Source: Helicobacteraceae bacterium (GTDB taxonomy: Bacteria > Campylobacterota > Campylobacteria > Campylobacterales > Sulfurimonadaceae). Taken from it: a stretch of 7,120 nucleotides of DNA. The stretch is from NCBI GenBank assembly GCA_030642185.1, contig DAOWOG010000057.1:1-7120 (forward strand). Direction: 5' to 3'. Made by a program: the position numbers and the translations under genes. Below are positions 6,133-7,120 of this stretch, piece by piece; position 1 is the first letter of the stretch; every line of letters begins with the position of its first letter. The notes under the pieces are model-generated. The model did not search any database. It was not told where the DNA came from and worked only from the letters and a program-made list of their open reading frames with translations.

Positions 6133-6579
6133 ATGAAAATTAAACTTCAAAATTTCATCAATGAAAATAAGACAGTTATACAGATTGCTGAGATCATATC
6201 GGCTATATTTGTAACGATTCTGATAGTTTTTGATGTACTTGCGCTCATAAAAGTCATCAGCACGTTTTTGATTTTTATGATCATTCTCGAAATCATGCGA
6301 ATGATCAAGGAGTTTATCAAAAGTAAAACGATCAAAATCAGTATGGTGATTGACAGTTTTATCATCTTTTTTATACGCGATATTGTACTGATAGCTTCAG
6401 ATACAGAAAAATATACTTTTAATGATCAGGTTATAAAGGTCGCTTTCCTTCTGGGCGTAGTACTGATGTTTTTTATTTTCCGTATCATGTCACTGAAATA
6501 CAGTCCCAATGATAAAAATTGCGAGACATGCCCTGCTATCGATCATAATAGCTTCAAAGGCATCTTTCCATCGAAATAA
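6133..6579 (+). CDS. PsiE-like (phosphate-starvation-inducible E family) inner-membrane protein
   Basis: A 148-aa integral membrane protein with four predicted helices at about 16-36, 40-57, 70-88 and 101-119. The pattern of a charged loop MIKEFIKSKTIKIS (56-69) between helices 2 and 3, followed by IIFFIRDIVLIAS (77-89), matches the PsiE family as I know it (E. coli PsiE, about 136 aa, induced by phosphate starvation; molecular function unknown). The short cytoplasmic-looking tail carries CETC (C130, C133) followed by PAIDH, a possible metal or redox site that I do not recall as general for the family. The gene is noticeably more AT-rich than the helicase and the short ADP-ribosylglycohydrolase gene, which is partly explained by the Ile/Phe/Leu content of membrane helices. 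The start at 6133 rests on the AAGGA site. The frame is open further upstream to 6001, but that stretch is low-complexity, lacks a ribosome binding site and overlaps the candidate promoter. It is transcribed alone, convergent with the GNAT gene 7 nt away. Confidence 0.8.
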   Translation: MKIKLQNFINENKTVIQIAEIISAIFVTILIVFDVLALIKVISTFLIFMIILEIMRMIKEFIKSKTIKISMVIDSFIIFFIRDIVLIASDTEKYTFNDQVIKVAFLLGVVLMFFIFRIMSLKYSPNDKNCETCPAIDHNSFKGIFPSK

Positions 6580-6596
6580 CGATGGATCAATCCATC
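6567..6596. terminator. Overlapping alternative hairpins at the PsiE-GNAT convergent junction
   Basis: Three related heptamers overlap the two stop codons: TCCATCG (6567-6573), CGATGGA (6580-6586, overlapping GATGGAT 6581-6587) and ATCCATC (6590-6596). The middle one can pair with the left (7 bp, 6-nt loop AAATAA) or with the right (7 bp, 2-nt gap CA, so in practice a 4-nt loop), but not with both. No T-run follows on either strand, so it is not a classical intrinsic terminator. Position and symmetry suggest a bidirectional 3'-end stabiliser or weak terminator. Chance is possible. Confidence 0.3.
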
Positions 6597-7120
6597 CAGT
6601 ATGAAGCGTCGTATCCGTCTGATGGCCGTTTTACTTCCTGTCTCTGCAGTTTTTTGATCATCGTAAAAACGTCGGAACCATCCGTAGGGCTTTTCTTTTC
6701 AGAGCTATCCACAGGGGTAAAACCAAATCGATCATAAAATTTTACCGCCGGAGATTCATGCATAACACTGACACTCATCTGATCATAGAGTGCCCCGGCC
6801 TCCTGAAGAAGCTGTTCAAGAATGACAGAACCGATGCCCTGCCCTCTGAATTTTGGTTTCACGCCAATTGTCAGTATTGGCGTTACCTCATCGACATAGG
6901 CATTGGGTGCATCATGTTCTTTAAGCAGACGTACCCACGCCGCACCGGCAATTTCCTGCCCTACCAGGGCATATACACCAAGGTCACTGCGCTTAAGGCC
7001 ATAAAACTTTTCGTATATTGACAATTCAGGAAAATCTGCGAGTGATTTGTCCATATCATCAAGACGAGCAGCATAGTGAAGCATATCGGTTGTGATCTTT
7101 TGCTCAGAAGATCTAAGAAA
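6587..7120 (-). CDS. GNAT family N-acetyltransferase, start beyond the right edge
   Basis: A GNAT-fold acetyltransferase that would transfer acetyl from acetyl-CoA to an amine; the substrate cannot be told. Numbered from the in-window ATG at 7084, the acetyl-CoA pyrophosphate loop is R80-G-Q-G-I-G85, preceded by strand ILTIGVKPKF (70-79), with the motif B segment SPAVKFYDRFGF at 111-122. A polar tail of about 20 residues follows the core. The annotated start is doubtful. The frame stays open from 7084 to the window end, and the extra residues FLRSSEQKITTD read like the missing first strand and helix that normally precede the MLHYAARLDDMD segment. ATG 7084 also has no good Shine-Dalgarno sequence upstream. 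I therefore treat the CDS as 5'-partial. At least 177 aa are visible. It ends with TGA, convergent with the PsiE-like gene. Confidence 0.85.
   Translation of the reverse strand, partial: FLRSSEQKITTDMLHYAARLDDMDKSLADFPELSIYEKFYGLKRSDLGVYALVGQEIAGAAWVRLLKEHDAPNAYVDEVTPILTIGVKPKFRGQGIGSVILEQLLQEAGALYDQMSVSVMHESPAVKFYDRFGFTPVDSSEKKSPTDGSDVFTMIKKLQRQEVKRPSDGYDASYWMD

Noticed and set aside
6147..6365. 72-codon minus-strand hydrophobic open frame within the PsiE-like gene
   Set aside because: Complement of an Ile/Phe-rich gene gives a spurious hydrophobic peptide; the plus-strand gene has the ribosome binding site and family match.

Overview
The window looks like chromosomal DNA of a Campylobacterota (epsilonproteobacterial) organism, probably of the Sulfurovum/Sulfurimonas type. 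This is inferred from the recognised sequence style of the DEAD-box helicase, the short Tex protein and the PsiE-like protein, and from AT-rich intergenic regions with TATAAT-type -10 boxes but poor -35 boxes. No search was run. There are no mobile elements, RNA genes or CRISPR arrays. The content is mostly housekeeping or conserved accessory genes.

Layout, left to right. (1) Positions 2-1009, plus strand: the 3' part of a DEAD-box RNA helicase gene, cut by the window edge and interrupted by two in-frame TAG codons 12 nt apart at the junction of its two RecA domains. (2) 1014-2273, minus: a 419-aa ADP-ribosylglycohydrolase-fold protein. (3) About 200 nt of intergenic DNA with candidate promoters and a small hairpin. 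(4) About 2476-3540, plus: a second ADP-ribosylglycohydrolase-fold protein, divergent from the first. Its conserved N-terminus is encoded, but no ATG, GTG or TTG lies in the position where it should start. (5) 3553-5652, minus: Tex, an RNA-binding transcription accessory protein. (6) 5664-5954, minus: a small exported Sel1-repeat protein just upstream of tex, probably co-transcribed with it. (7) 6133-6579, plus: a four-helix membrane protein of the PsiE family. (8) 6587-7120, minus: a GNAT acetyltransferase whose start lies beyond the right edge.

Three gene junctions are convergent and very tight: 4 nt at 1010-1013, 12 nt at 3541-3552 and 7 nt at 6580-6586. No classical intrinsic terminator is visible at any of them. 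Only two intergenic regions are long enough for promoters (2274-2475 and 5955-6132), and both serve divergent genes. No stretch over 300 nt lacks a gene.

The most notable points are the divergent pair of ADP-ribosylglycohydrolase-like paralogues, both with the canonical second metal-binding motif altered to D-N-x-[HS]-R-G, and two neighbouring start/stop anomalies: the double amber in the helicase and the missing start codon of the second paralogue. The anomalies could be real gene decay, non-standard decoding or sequence errors. The other genes end in TAA, TGA or (once) TAG, which argues against general reassignment of TAG. I see no clear evidence of an entirely new multi-gene system. The divergent pair is the best candidate for uncharacterised biology.
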